From a virus, in the IMG/VR virus record IMGVR_UViG_3300017991_000356, positions 1 through 27,050 of that record: 27,050 nt of DNA, one strand, 5' to 3'. The position numbers and the translations under genes are program-made. Shown here piece after piece: positions 7,651 to 14,543 of this stretch; within the stretch, counting starts at the first letter, position 1; each line of letters begins with the position of its first letter. Under the pieces are notes generated by a model, which was given only the letters and a program-made list of their open reading frames with translations, had not been told where the DNA came from and made no database searches.

Positions 7651-8186
7651 CACCACTCCCAGCGGCAGACGATGCGAGGGAGGCCCCCGCCAACGACCAC
7701 GTGCTCGCACGGCGCCTCGCCGCCCGCCCACATCGTGATCACGTCGAGCGTGATGCCCGCGTGGTTGCCCGCCTTCGCCGGCCAGTTGTACGGCAGGCTG
7801 AGGATCGCGCTGCCGGCCACGCGGCGGACCTCAACAAACGCCTCGCGCCACCACGGGCTTAGATGCTCGAACACCTGCAGGGCGATGACCAGGTCAAGCG
7901 CCTTGGCGGCGAAGGGCCACGGGGTGACGGTCGCGTCGTGGATCAGGCCGGGGCAACCGACCTGGCCGCCGGGCCACACGCGGCGGTCCATCGTGACGCA
8001 GCCCGTGACGATCGGCAGGAGGTACGGGCCGACCTCCAGCACGCGCCAGAGGTCGCGGAGGCCCCGCCGCCGTGACAGATCCCGGACCATGCGGGCGGCC
8101 TCGGCCATGTAGGCGGCCCGGCCCCTGTAGTAGGGGTCGGCCCCGGCCATGGCCTCGACGTCGGCTGCGGCAATCGTCTCCAGCAT
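7650..8186 (-). CDS. Class I SAM-dependent methyltransferase (first of two)
   Basis: 178 residues from the ATG at 8186, seven bases after a GGAAGG site (an ATG six bases upstream is less well spaced). Motif I-like VLEVGPY (about 49-55) is followed by a Rossmann acidic strand and by the DLVIALQVFEHL segment (about 98-109) typical of Methyltransf_11-type enzymes near motif IV. An L-S-L-P-Y-N-W-P segment (about 130-136) fits a substrate loop. It is cytoplasmic with no membrane segment. It lies between the portal gene and the minor head gene, an unusual place for such an enzyme. Substrate unknown: virion protein, sugar or small molecule are all possible; a DNA methylase is unlikely as no NPPY/DPPY motif is visible. 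Confidence 0.7.
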   Translation of the reverse strand: MLETIAAADVEAMAGADPYYRGRAAYMAEAARMVRDLSRRRGLRDLWRVLEVGPYLLPIVTGCVTMDRRVWPGGQVGCPGLIHDATVTPWPFAAKALDLVIALQVFEHLSPWWREAFVEVRRVAGSAILSLPYNWPAKAGNHAGITLDVITMWAGGEAPCEHVVVGGGLPRIVCRWEW

Positions 8187-8300
8187 GAGCATCCCTTCCG
8201 CGCGGCCGCCCGCCAGCGGCCGATCCTACGGCGTACGCGCGGGCGCCAAGGGGCTGACCCGATTCGCGGCGGTCTCTGGGCCGTCGCGACGGGCGAACCG

Positions 8301-9785
8301 TTAGGGGGCCGTTTCCGGGCTCTGCGTTCTCTGCGCCTCTGTGGTCGCCTCGGCCTCCGCCCCCTGTTGCCTGTTGCCTGTTGCCTGTTGCCTGTCCCCC
8401 AGCGCCATCATGCCGTCCCTAAAGCCGGTCGGCAGGTCGGCCTCGGCCTCGGCCGCCAGCTCCGCCAGCTCCTCCTCGACGATGGCGGGGTCGTTGTGGA
8501 TCTCCATCAGCGCGCGGCGCGTGCTCATGAGGCCGGCGCCGACGTAGCCGGTGACGACCTGCATCTTCTCCGTCTCGTCCTCCGGCAGGCCGTCGTTCCA
8601 GGCGAGGCTCACGTCGGCGACGGGGTAGCTCGCCCCGAGCACCCAGGCGTTCTCCAGGAGCATGGCCACGCGGAAGGCCGCGACGATCGCCGGGGCCATG
8701 TGGATCCGCTTGCGGTTGACGCGGGCCAGCGTCTGGCTCGCGCAGAGCTTGAACTTCTTCCACGAGTCGGCGCTCGTGCCGGCGCCCCGGCCGAGCAGCT
8801 CGGGCGCCATGTCCATCTGCCCCAGGGCCGCGTCGCGGGCCGAGGCCAGCGCCGCGAAGGCCTGTTCGAGGTTGGCGTCCCAGGTCACGTACCTCACGGC
8901 GTCCTGCGTCATGTCGCCGGTCGCCAGCGCCCGGCCGGAGGCCTGGAGGTTGCCATGGCGGTCGAAGAGGCTCTCGAGCGCCTGGACGATCGGGTCGGCG
9001 TGGGTGTCGAGCACGCGGGAGATCTGGCTGATGCGGTTGTTGACCTCGTCGAACAGGTCGGCCACGTCGCCGGCGTAGTCGCTGGCCCCGCGCCCGCAGG
9101 CGGCGTAGTTGGGGACCTCGACGACGCACAGCTCGCCGACGCCCGTGGGCTCGGCGGGCGGCGCGCCCAGGAGCCGCTGTGTGTCCGCCCGCGCCTTGAC
9201 CTCGTTGGAGCCGGCCGCCAGCTCCCACAGCTCGTGCTCGATCAGGCCCGGCAGGTGGCGGATCACGCGGGCGTACCGCACGCCGCCGATCGTCGCGACG
9301 TACTTGATCTCCGCGCTCGCCAGCGTTTCCGCGTCGTCGCCGTAGGCCGGGAAGACGTGCTCGGGGGCTATCGGCTGGATCACCACGGCGCCGCCCCGGG
9401 CGCGGCACTGCCAGAAGGCGGAGCCGGCCCACGAACTCTCGGCCGCCGCGCCGAAGAGCCGCTCGTGGAGGCGGCTGTTCGAGGCGATCCGCTCGACGGC
9501 CTCGGCGGCGGCGGGGCTGTCGCCTGCGGCCTCGACGCCCAGCGGCTCGCCGAACAGCAGGTCGGCGTACTTGAGGCTGCACCGGCCGGCGAGGTTCTCC
9601 GTGATGTACAGCACGTTCCGGGCGTTGGGCCCGAGCGCCTTATAGCAGTGGCGCGTGTTGGCCCTCGCGTAGAACTGGTCACGGTGACGCCCCTCGAAGA
9701 TGCGGCGGAGGCCCTGAAGCGCCTCGACGCGGGCCCGTTCGGCGGCGGTCAGGTAGTCCTTGTTGAGTTCCATGGTGTCACTCAT
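8301..9785 (-). CDS. Portal protein (SPP1 gp6-like)
   Basis: 494 residues. Pattern across the protein matches SPP1-type portals: helical N-terminus with ITENLAGRCSLKYADLLFGE (about 60-80), a core with PEHVFPAYGDD, the stem-region helix D-L-F-D-E-V-N-N-R-I-S-Q-I-S-R-V-L-D (about 242-260), and a C-terminal acidic helix (AIVEEELAELAAEAEADL). Portals form the dodecameric DNA gate of the head. This is SPP1-like rather than the Mu gp29 class, which makes the element mosaic. Downstream of about residue 460 the sequence (RQQATGNRQQ, then TTEAQRTQ) is encoded by CCTGTTG heptamers and an ACAGAGGCG-type repeat, so the natural C-terminus seems to have been extended by intergenic repeats. Confidence 0.8.
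   Translation of the reverse strand: MSDTMELNKDYLTAAERARVEALQGLRRIFEGRHRDQFYARANTRHCYKALGPNARNVLYITENLAGRCSLKYADLLFGEPLGVEAAGDSPAAAEAVERIASNSRLHERLFGAAAESSWAGSAFWQCRARGGAVVIQPIAPEHVFPAYGDDAETLASAEIKYVATIGGVRYARVIRHLPGLIEHELWELAAGSNEVKARADTQRLLGAPPAEPTGVGELCVVEVPNYAACGRGASDYAGDVADLFDEVNNRISQISRVLDTHADPIVQALESLFDRHGNLQASGRALATGDMTQDAVRYVTWDANLEQAFAALASARDAALGQMDMAPELLGRGAGTSADSWKKFKLCASQTLARVNRKRIHMAPAIVAAFRVAMLLENAWVLGASYPVADVSLAWNDGLPEDETEKMQVVTGYVGAGLMSTRRALMEIHNDPAIVEEELAELAAEAEADLPTGFRDGMMALGDRQQATGNRQQGAEAEATTEAQRTQSPETAP
8363..8395. repeat. CCTGTTG heptamer array inside portal C-terminus
   Basis: Four exact tandem copies of the heptamer CCTGTTG plus CCTGT. It is translated on the minus strand as alternating RQQATGN residues at the portal tail. 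Confidence 0.95.
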
Positions 9786-9793
9786 TTTCGTGG

Positions 9794-9908
9794 CACGGCC
9801 GTCTCGGCCGTGTGTGTCCGCATGGGCGTCTCGCCCATGCTCCGCTCTCGCCTGCCACCCAACACGGGCGAGACGCCCGTGCCACCCAACACGGGCGAGA
9901 CGCCCGTG
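9794..9908. repeat. Cluster of four REP-like 19-bp palindromes
   Basis: Stem-loops with 8-bp arms and 3-base loops lie at 9794-9812 (CACGGCCG-TCT-CGGCCGTG), 9821-9839 (CATGGGCG-TCT-CGCCCATG), 9863-9881 and 9890-9908 (both CACGGGCG-AGA-CGCCCGTG). The last two belong to a 27-bp direct repeat at 9854-9880 and 9881-9907. The first pair and second pair are in opposite orientation. They fill the gap between portal and second methyltransferase and end one base before its stop codon. Such repeats resemble dispersed chromosomal REP elements. Confidence 0.9.
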
Positions 9909-10397
9909 CTACGTTATCTCCCGCCGGTTGCTCACCACCATCGTGGTCGGGGCCAGCCGCCCGAACTCGCGGCGGTACGTGAAGGCTGAAAAGTCGTAGC
10001 CGTAGACCTTGGGGCAGTTGGCGTCGTGGACGACGAGAAACTCGGCGCGGTCGGCGAGGCGGATCAGGTCTCGCTGGCGGCGGTCCTTGGCGTGGTCGAT
10101 CAGCGCGACGGACCATCCGATCGCGTCGACCAGCGCGGCGTCGTAGCTCCGCAGGAACAGGTGCCAGCCCCGCATGTACTCCTGGAACTTCTCCCGCCAG
10201 ACCGCGCCCTCCTCGACCGTCACCAGGCGGCGGGCCTGCTGCTCGCAGACGGCGTGGAGGACGGGCGTGGACCAGAGGCCGGCGCCCATCTCCAGCACGG
10301 GCCCCGTGGTGCGGAGGACGCACTCCAGAAGGGCCGGCAGGTGCGAGCCCCAGCCGTGGCCGGGCGTCAGCGCGATGGGTTGTGCGTCCTGCGTCAC
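9909..10397 (-). CDS. Putative SAM-dependent methyltransferase (second)
   Basis: 162 residues. The GTG at 10397 is chosen because GAGAGG lies seven bases before it; a GTG two codons upstream sits too close to that site. Motif I is VLEMGAGLWSTPVL (about 34-47), followed by VTVEEGAVW with the acidic end of strand 2 (about 59-67). Later strands include SVALIDHAKD and FLVVHDANCP (about 122-131). This is a class I Rossmann pattern similar to small methyltransferases of unknown substrate. It follows the large terminase by about 20 bases and precedes the portal. No DNA-methylase catalytic motif is seen. The stop codon falls directly against the REP-like palindrome cluster. Confidence 0.65.
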   Translation of the reverse strand: MTQDAQPIALTPGHGWGSHLPALLECVLRTTGPVLEMGAGLWSTPVLHAVCEQQARRLVTVEEGAVWREKFQEYMRGWHLFLRSYDAALVDAIGWSVALIDHAKDRRQRDLIRLADRAEFLVVHDANCPKVYGYDFSAFTYRREFGRLAPTTMVVSNRREIT

Positions 10398-10419
10398 GTC
10401 CACGCCTCTCTTTCCGCGA

Positions 10420-12240
10420 TCACCACTCGGCAGGCTTCGCCACGGCCCGCGCCCTCGGCGCGGCGGCCGCGTCGCGGGCGGCGGCCAGGCTCCAGAGCCA
10501 GGCCTCCAGGTAATCGTCCTTGATCCACGTCGTGGCCTGCTTGATCGGCTCGCCGCTGAACGGATTGACGACGTCGAGGACGCGCTTCTCCCGCTCGCCG
10601 CCGTAGCTCGGCACGGCGCCCGAGGCGTCCTCGGCGTAGTGCGTCAGCTCGGCGCGGAGGACGGTGTAGTACGGGCTGATCAGCGCGCGGCGGGTGATGA
10701 CCAGGCCGTTGGCGAACTGGACGAGCTGGTGCTTGGCCTGGGCCGTCATGTGGCGGATGCTCACCCGCTTGCCGAAGCGCTGGGTCAGGCACCACTCCCC
10801 GAGGTCGCTCGCCTGGTAGGCCTCCAGGCAGGCGGCGCCTATCCCCCACATGCGGTCGATCTCCAGGAGCCGCTTCTGGATCGGGTCGCGGAGTGCGTAC
10901 ATGAACTCCCACGCGCCCAGGAGCAGGTAGACCGTGCCGTCCGAGGGCTCGCGGCCAATTGCCTTGCCCCGCTCGTCGTAGACCTCGACCGGCTTGCCGG
11001 CTTGCGAGGGGATCAGCAGCCGCCCCGTCGCGCAGAGGACCGACCGGTCAGGCGTCTTGCTGAACGCGCCGGCCCGGTCCAGCCCGACGCCGACGGCCAG
11101 GCTGGCAAGGTCAGCCTCGATGCCGCGCGCGAGTTCGACGAGCCGCTCGCCGTGGACCATGGCCGGCGCGCCGGCGGCGAACAGCGGCGCGATCTGCTCG
11201 TCGGACCAGATCGCCTCGCCCGCCCCGCTCGGGCGGTTGCAGTGGTTCCGCAGGAACTCGCTGCGGATCATCTGCATGTAACGGCCGCGAACCCAGTCGG
11301 CGTCCAGCCAGGGGTGGATCGGCTCGGCGCCGTCCTCAAGCCCCTCGCCGCAGCCGCGCTTCAGCACGTCGGCGAGGTCGTCGAAGTGGATCCACACCGC
11401 GCCGATCGAGGCGTCGCCGACGCCGGGGTCCGGCTCGCGGCCCTCTTCGGCCGCCCGCGCCGACTCCTCGGCCGCCTGCTCCGCGAGCTTCACGTAGCGG
11501 TAGACGGGGTTGGACACGCTGCCCATGTTCGAATCCACGATCGCCAGGCCGCACCAGGCGTCGCCGGTGCTGGAGGCGCCGACCTGATAGACCGCGTCGT
11601 TGTGCGCCTTGCAGAGCTCCGTGTTGTGGTAGACGTCGATCCGCTGGCCGTACGCCGTGGACTCCTTGGCCGGTTGCACCTTGATCGTCGAGCCCGTGCG
11701 GTTGAACAGCACCAGCCCGGACTGGACGACGATGTCGCCGTCGGCGCTCAGCCGCTGGCCGAAGTACCACGCCAGGCGGCCGCGGAGCGCGGGCGAGTTG
11801 TAGAGCGTTTCCGTGATCGTCTTGAGGACGGTCTCCTCGCCCTGGTCCTCGCTGTTGGCCTGGATGACGATGAGCTGATCGTCGTAGGCGTCGGCGCGGT
11901 GGAGGTCGTAGAGGCCGGCGATCTCGCTCTTGCCGCAGCGGCGGGGCAGGCAGGGGATGATCGTCCGGTAGCGAAGCGTGCCGTTCGCGGTGACGGCCCA
12001 GAGCCGGCGGATGACCTCCCGCTGCCACTCGGCGTACCGCAGCGGCTGCCAGCCGCCGGCCTTGGCGTTGCGGTAGCAGTGGGCCTCGACCCACTCGATA
12101 TGCTCGTCGGGCGTGAAGTGCTTTCGGGCGGCGTCGCGCGGCCCGCGCTCGGCGGGCGCACCCTGCGCGCCGCCGCCGAGCAGGCCGGCGATCTGCCGGG
12201 CGGGGTCCGTCCGCTGTCGTTTCCGGGCGCGCTTGGCCAT
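10420..12240 (-). CDS. Terminase large subunit
   Basis: 606 residues. Walker A is CLPRRCGKSE (about 97-106), following a Q-rich adenine-contact region WQPLRYAEWQ (about 64-73). A Walker B-like segment IDVYHNTE (about 201-208) ends in the expected carboxylate, but has Asn-Thr where Asp is common. The C-terminal nuclease half begins near LAVGVGLDRAGAF (about 367-379), containing the first catalytic Asp, with further acidic residues toward VLDVVNPF and DDYLEAW. The protein pumps DNA into the prohead and cuts it. The ATG at 12240 has no Shine-Dalgarno but follows the shared CGAATAGC octamer by five bases. The small terminase lies upstream, separated by one structural gene. Confidence 0.88.
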   Translation of the reverse strand: MAKRARKRQRTDPARQIAGLLGGGAQGAPAERGPRDAARKHFTPDEHIEWVEAHCYRNAKAGGWQPLRYAEWQREVIRRLWAVTANGTLRYRTIIPCLPRRCGKSEIAGLYDLHRADAYDDQLIVIQANSEDQGEETVLKTITETLYNSPALRGRLAWYFGQRLSADGDIVVQSGLVLFNRTGSTIKVQPAKESTAYGQRIDVYHNTELCKAHNDAVYQVGASSTGDAWCGLAIVDSNMGSVSNPVYRYVKLAEQAAEESARAAEEGREPDPGVGDASIGAVWIHFDDLADVLKRGCGEGLEDGAEPIHPWLDADWVRGRYMQMIRSEFLRNHCNRPSGAGEAIWSDEQIAPLFAAGAPAMVHGERLVELARGIEADLASLAVGVGLDRAGAFSKTPDRSVLCATGRLLIPSQAGKPVEVYDERGKAIGREPSDGTVYLLLGAWEFMYALRDPIQKRLLEIDRMWGIGAACLEAYQASDLGEWCLTQRFGKRVSIRHMTAQAKHQLVQFANGLVITRRALISPYYTVLRAELTHYAEDASGAVPSYGGEREKRVLDVVNPFSGEPIKQATTWIKDDYLEAWLWSLAAARDAAAAPRARAVAKPAEW

Positions 12241-12245
12241 GGTGT

Positions 12246-12253
12246 GCTATTCG
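12246..12253 (-). promoter_or_regulatory. Shared CGAATAGC octamer upstream of terminase
   Basis: The octamer lies exactly five bases before the terminase ATG, in the same spacing as at 14245-14252. No ribosome-binding site is present. Possible promoter or translation signal; function not established. Confidence 0.35.
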
Positions 12254-12257
12254 TCAA

Positions 12258-12357
12258 ACCTGCCGGCAGGCAGGCAGGCAGGCGGCCCCCGCCGGGTGGA
12301 GCCGCGCCGAAGCGCTCCCGGCGGGGGCCAGGCAGGGCAGGCAGGGCAGGCGGGGCC
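12258..12357. repeat. Composite repeat: CAGG arrays around a 13-bp-arm hairpin
   Basis: Flanks are CAGG/CAGGCAGGG tandem units. In the centre, perfect 13-bp inverted arms (GGCCCCCGCCGGG at 12284-12296 and its complement at 12317-12329) enclose a 20-base loop. The block separates the terminase start from the upstream structural gene. A terminator role is possible but no T-run follows. Confidence 0.8.
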
Positions 12358-12929
12358 TACGTAAACGCCAGCTCCACGGTCTCGCGGCAGTCGAGCAGCG
12401 GGCTGCCGTAGCACGGGCGGACGATCAGATAGCGGCTGGCGGCCGCCGCCTCGGAGACCTCCAGGTCGAGATGCCCGCTGGCGTCGGTGGTCGCGCGGAT
12501 GGCGGCGGTGCCGTCGCCGGAGATGATCGTCCCCGCCGCGCCCGCGCCGTCGGAGATCGTCGCCGTCGCCGAGTCCCCGCCGGTGGCGGTGTCGGAGACG
12601 TGGACCTCCAGGACGTGGCTCTCGGCCAGGGCGTTGCCCTGGGCGTCGTCGAGCTGGAGCTGGACCTCGATCTTGTTGGCGGCCTCGGCGCCGGGCGCGC
12701 CCCAGTCCACCGCGACCAGCAGGTCGGCGACGGCGTCGGCGAGCTTGACGGCGGTCACGGCGCCGGCGGCCAGGGCGTCGGCGTCGACGGTGCCGTCGAC
12801 CGGGATCGCGTCGATCTGGTCCTGCAGGTCGATCAGGAGCTGGTCGAGGTGCTGGCTGCTGTTGGCCTCGAAGATCGAGGCGTCCCGCCGCAGTGCGGCC
12901 TTCTCTTCGTCTGTCAGTGCGATGCCCAT
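12357..12929 (-). CDS. Hypothetical structural/fibre-like protein between terminase genes
   Basis: 190 residues, no membrane segment. A GGAGG site precedes the ATG. Residues about 1-45 are helical (DEEKAALRRDASIFEANSS, then a Leu/Asp-rich coil), residues about 45-65 contain VDADALAAGAVTAVKLADAV, a motif seen in many phage fibre or baseplate proteins, and the last 110 residues are beta-rich with Asp/Gly loops, resembling an Ig-like or carbohydrate-binding sandwich (I-E-V-Q-L-Q-L-D-D-A-Q-G, then LDLEVSEA). It lies between the small and large terminase genes, where structural proteins are not usual. A minor capsid or decoration protein is plausible. Function unknown. Confidence 0.55.
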   Translation of the reverse strand: MGIALTDEEKAALRRDASIFEANSSQHLDQLLIDLQDQIDAIPVDGTVDADALAAGAVTAVKLADAVADLLVAVDWGAPGAEAANKIEVQLQLDDAQGNALAESHVLEVHVSDTATGGDSATATISDGAGAAGTIISGDGTAAIRATTDASGHLDLEVSEAAAASRYLIVRPCYGSPLLDCRETVELAFT

Positions 12930-12948
12930 GGCGGCCTCCAGGCAGGGG

Positions 12949-13488
12949 CTAAGGGTTAGGCGCCTTGGCGGCGACGAGCCGCTCGAACTCGGCGCGGACC
13001 TTGACGCCGTAGGCGGCGTCGAACTTGGGGACGACGCGGCGGATGGCCTCCATCAGGCAATCGACCGCGTCCTTGACGCGGGCCTGCTCGGCGAGGTCCA
13101 CGTCGAGCATCTTCGCCGTCGCCTTCGTGACGTTGACGTAGGCGTAGATCTCCTGGCTCATGTTGCCCTGCTCGGCGCTGGCGGCGGCGTCGAGGGCGCG
13201 GGCCTCCAGGCGGCCCTGGAGCTTGAGCAGGCCGGCCAGGTGCTTCTGCTTGGCGGCGACGAAGTCCGTCGTGACGGCCTCCTGCGCCGCCCGCTCGGCG
13301 TCGTAGCGCCGCTCCGACCAGGTCTTGCCCGAGGCGTCCGGGACGTAGGCCCAGCGCTCCAGCGTGCCGGCGCTCGGCGTGTCGGCGCCGGGGTGCCGGC
13401 GCCGGAGTTCCTTCGCGATCGCGGCGGGGGAGTTGCCGAGCAGGTACAGCTCGAAGGCCTCCGTGCGGACCTCGGGCGTGTAGGCCAT
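12949..13488 (-). CDS. Putative terminase small subunit (HTH, DUF1804-like)
   Basis: 179 residues. The ATG at 13488 overlaps the preceding stop by one base (TGATG). The N-terminus (MAYTPEVRTEAFELYLLG, then SPAAIAKELRR and TPSAGTLERWA, about 1-46) is a helix-turn-helix of the type in DUF1804/Mu-like small terminases that recognise packaging DNA. The rest is helical with an oligomerisation-like segment (about 75-165). It stands two genes upstream of the large terminase in the same order seen in Mu-like phages. The final four residues APNP and the stop come from a GGGTTAGG repeat, so the C-terminus has probably been modified by repeat insertion. Confidence 0.7.
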   Translation of the reverse strand: MAYTPEVRTEAFELYLLGNSPAAIAKELRRRHPGADTPSAGTLERWAYVPDASGKTWSERRYDAERAAQEAVTTDFVAAKQKHLAGLLKLQGRLEARALDAAASAEQGNMSQEIYAYVNVTKATAKMLDVDLAEQARVKDAVDCLMEAIRRVVPKFDAAYGVKVRAEFERLVAAKAPNP

Positions 13489-13802
13489 CAGTCCTTGCCC
13501 TCCAGGTCGTCCCAGGGCTTGTCGCGCTCCACGAAGGTCTTGCCCTCGGCCGCCAGGCGCCACCGCTTTTCGCGCTCGTGGGGGCGCACGGGGTGGCGCT
13601 CGACCGACCGCTCCACCAGGCCGCGCTGCTGGAGGTACGCCAGGTCGCGGAGGGTGTAGTCGGCCGTCTGCGGGTCGGGCAGGTCGAGCATGACGTCGAC
13701 CAGCTCGTCCTCCGGCAGCCATTTCGGGTAGGCCGCGTTCAGGAAGTCGAGCAGCAGGGCGCGCGACTCGCGGATCAGGGAGTGGCGGGCGTGGAAGGTC
13801 AC
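13488..13802 (-). CDS. Winged-helix phage protein (VpaChn25_0724-like)
   Basis: 104 residues starting at a GTG that shares GTGA with the upstream stop. A winged-helix pattern is clear: helix (LIRESRALLLDFLNAAYP), a second helix, LRDLAYLQQRGLVERS recognition-helix region (about 51-66) and a wing ending in KRWRLAAEGKTFV. Mu-like phages carry a small protein of this type immediately before the small terminase. It may bind DNA or take part in packaging regulation; its precise role in that family is not known to me. Coupled by one-base overlap to the terminase gene. Confidence 0.6.
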   Translation of the reverse strand: MTFHARHSLIRESRALLLDFLNAAYPKWLPEDELVDVMLDLPDPQTADYTLRDLAYLQQRGLVERSVERHPVRPHEREKRWRLAAEGKTFVERDKPWDDLEGKD

Positions 13803-14239
13803 GGGGCCTCCCCCTCAGCGCCGGCGGTCGGGCAGGCCCTCGCCGGGGCCTTGCAGGGCAAGCCCTTGACCTCGTCGAGCAGCTCGCGGTGGTTGGCGTT
13901 GACCGTTCTCATCAGCGTGCCGTAGAGCCGCATGCCCTCGTGGCGGGTCTGGTAGTGCTCCTTGACCTCGCCCGCGAGCTGCCAGACGCGGTCGCCCGTG
14001 CCCTGGTCGGCGTCGGCGCGGGCGTCCTTTTCCGCCGAGAGCGTGGCCGCGAGCTTGTCGAGCCTGCCGTCGAGCGCCGCGTGGGCCCTGTCGTTCTGGG
14101 CGATCAGGCGCCAGAGCAGGGCGCCCAGCACCGCGACGGCCAGGCCGACCACGAGGTTGACGACCCACAGCAGCACGCCGCCCACCGAGAGTTCCCGGAG
14201 GGCGGCGGCGGCGACGAGGCAGAAGACAGCAATCACCAT
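13799..14239 (-). CDS. Membrane-anchored coiled-coil protein (DUF2730-like position)
   Basis: 146 residues. Two hydrophobic stretches at the N-terminus (about 1-14 and 18-45) are followed by a helical coiled-coil segment (about 48-125, DGRLDKLAATLSAEKDAR) and a Cys-containing tail (PCKAPARACPTAG). In Mu-like phages a small membrane protein of the DUF2730 kind sits in this spot before the winged-helix and terminase genes, and that is my best match. A spanin-like or holin-related lysis role cannot be excluded, as no other lysis gene is visible. The start lacks a Shine-Dalgarno site and is preceded five bases away by the CGAATAGC octamer. Confidence 0.5.
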   Translation of the reverse strand: MVIAVFCLVAAAALRELSVGGVLLWVVNLVVGLAVAVLGALLWRLIAQNDRAHAALDGRLDKLAATLSAEKDARADADQGTGDRVWQLAGEVKEHYQTRHEGMRLYGTLMRTVNANHRELLDEVKGLPCKAPARACPTAGAEGEAP

Positions 14240-14244
14240 GGGGG

Positions 14245-14252
14245 GCTATTCG
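14245..14252 (-). promoter_or_regulatory. Shared CGAATAGC octamer, start of head operon
   Basis: Third occurrence of the octamer, five bases before the ATG of the DUF2730-like gene, the first gene after the largest intergenic gap. Good place for a late promoter, but no other promoter element is evident. Confidence 0.35.
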
Positions 14253-14285
14253 GATCGGGGAGAGGCAACAGGCAGAGGGGGACAG

Positions 14286-14370
14286 GGATTAGGGATTAGG
14301 GGTTAGGGATTAGGGATTAGGGGTTAGGGATTAGGGATTAGGGATTAGGGATTAGGGATTAGGGATTAGG
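14286..14370. repeat. GGATTAG/GGGGTTAG tandem array
   Basis: About 85 bases of heptamer GGGATTA with occasional octamer GGGGTTAG variants. It is telomere-like in appearance but heptameric. It is followed at 14371-14400 by CCTGCC tandem units. Together with the MITE at 14401-14516 it makes up almost the whole 304-base gap between genes. Confidence 0.95.
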
Positions 14371-14400
14371 CCTGCCTGCCCTGCCTGCCCTGCCTGCTGG

Positions 14401-14516
14401 GGCTGTCGATTTAATCGATGCCCAAAACGAGTGATAAGGACTTATGCGCATCTGCATTGCCGTAAGTCCTTTGTTTACGTTGCCCAGACAGGGCCTTCGC
14501 GACTAAACCGACAGTC
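14401..14516. mobile_element. 116-bp MITE-like element with 8-bp target duplication
   Basis: The ends are inverted repeats: GGCTGTCGATTTAATC at 14401-14416 and, on the other strand from 14516, GACTGTCGGTTTAGTC, 13 of 16 identical. Immediately outside both ends is CCTGCTGG (14393-14400 and 14517-14524), an exact 8-bp direct repeat. Inside is a perfect 9-bp inverted pair AAGGACTTA/TAAGTCCTT (14436-14444, 14463-14471) with an 18-base loop. Base composition is more AT-rich than its surroundings and it encodes nothing. Size and structure fit a non-autonomous element mobilised by a transposase elsewhere in the host. 8-bp duplications and GG/GA-CTGT ends would be compatible with families such as IS1595 or ISL3, but I cannot assign one. 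Confidence 0.8.
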
Positions 14517-14543
14517 CCTGCTGGCAGGCAGGGCAGGCGGGCG

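Noticed and set aside
9863-9908. A CRISPR array
   Set aside because: Only two repeat units, each a palindrome, with a spacer of about 8 bases and no cas genes nearby.
10174-12411. A 745-residue plus-strand open frame antisense to the large terminase
   Set aside because: Shadow of the terminase in a GC-rich sequence, without ribosome site or recognisable domain.
13799-14239. Holin or spanin for lysis
   Set aside because: Hydrophobic N-terminus and coiled coil are compatible, but no endolysin is nearby and position fits a DUF2730-like Mu-type protein better.
14286-14370. Telomere-like GGATTAG array as a possible chromosome or phage end
   Set aside because: The array is internal, heptameric and related to many short repeats elsewhere in the window. 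There is no sign of a replicon end.
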